From assembly GCA_965261165.1 (NCBI GenBank), contig OZ253445.1:1426001-1490000 (forward strand): DNA of 64,000 nt. The letters are read 5' to 3'. Position 1 is the first letter of the stretch. Each line of letters begins with the position of its first letter. The notes beneath the pieces are model-generated. The model was not told where the DNA came from and ran no database searches. It worked only from the letters and a program-made list of their open reading frames with translations. The stretch comes from SMWN01 sp965261165 (GTDB lineage Bacteria > Pseudomonadota > Gammaproteobacteria > Eutrophobiales > Eutrophobiaceae). Both the position numbers and the translations under genes were made by a program. Shown here piece by piece: positions 63,676-64,000 of this stretch.

Positions 63676-64000
63676 ACCGCGCCCCAACCGACAAGCAAAA
63701 AACTCAGGTCAATTCAGCCGCGGGAGTATATGCTCTTTGGTACTTGACATTATCCAGCAATAGCTTGAGAAGATCTCTGCATGAAGTTGTTATTTTGCGG
63801 GTTTGAATATTTTGTGTAGGATTTCTGTTCTGCTGAAAATTCAGTTTCAACAGCACCTTTCTTGATCACCTGTTTGCTGCGGCTGCGTTGTTTGGCATCA
63901 CCTCACCGGCAATCGCCCAGATAAACCCAGTCAGCCCCTAAACCCGGCCAGCCCCCGTGCGATCACCGTACAGGTTTTCTGGGCAGTAATCGGTGTTCGC
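63676..64000. other. Right edge, nothing recognised
   Basis: No frame or RNA that I can support in the last 325 bases. The sequence may include the outer end of the IS630-type element. Confidence 0.4.

Overview
The window looks like a chromosomal segment of a gammaproteobacterium. It carries the block yebC-ruvC-ruvA-ruvB-ybgC-tolQRAB-pal-cpoB-queE-queC in the usual gammaproteobacterial order, with aspS and an FmdB-type zinc-ribbon gene nearby. Coq7 indicates ubiquinone synthesis, and OprP-type porin and autotransporter genes indicate an outer membrane. Housekeeping genes are moderately AT-rich. Between them lie many decayed insertion sequences (IS1595, IS481-like, IS1380, IS630, IS3), dispersed repeats and homopolymer tracts, so the genome has been heavily visited by mobile DNA. 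The species cannot be named from the sequence alone.

Layout. 0.1-3.4 kb: two inverted copies of a ~280-bp repeat bracket a phosphate pair (DUF47 regulator and PiT transporter) and coq7. 3.5-5.3 kb: cold-shock RNA helicase deaD. 5.3-15.5 kb (minus strand): yebC, Holliday-junction resolution (ruvCAB), the Tol-Pal envelope machine with ybgC and cpoB, and two queuosine genes. 15.6-19.4 kb: a tight five-gene operon (DUF547 protein, ferritin-like diiron protein, TIGR04283-type glycosyltransferase, SPASM radical SAM protein, START-like protein) with no pathway I can name. 19.4-23.8 kb: nadA, aspS, an FmdB-type gene, tRNA-Lys. 24.1-25.4 kb: a decayed IS with recognisable inverted ends.

25.5-34.2 kb: one very large gene for a 2877-residue surface protein. 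It has a signal peptide, leucine-rich repeats, Ig-like domains, about nineteen putative-Ig repeats (most nearly identical) and an autotransporter-like beta-barrel. A C9 tract lies six bases before the start codon. Its 3' end is duplicated almost exactly at 48.3-49.7 kb in a 5'-truncated, frameshifted copy. Between the copies lie an OprP-like porin, bioA, an EF-G gene, greB, sfsA, a class-III aminotransferase, a DUF3750 protein, a YbiT-type ABC-F protein and catalase. oxyR follows the second copy, so the peroxide regulator and catalase are separated by the duplicated fragment.

53.1-62.5 kb: the most interesting region. Five genes on the plus strand are separated by only 2-3 bases. They encode a DrmA-like helicase, a DrmB-like DUF1998 protein, a small UvrD-like SF1 helicase, a 543-residue protein of unknown family, and a NERD-nuclease/SF1-helicase fusion. 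The block is visibly richer in G+C than the rest and is bordered on both sides by IS debris. It shares the DrmA-DrmB core of the DISARM anti-phage system, but no DNA methyltransferase or DrmC is visible. I propose it as a methyltransferase-free, DISARM-related defence operon. The last ~1.4 kb holds only IS3 and IS630 remnants and unassigned sequence.
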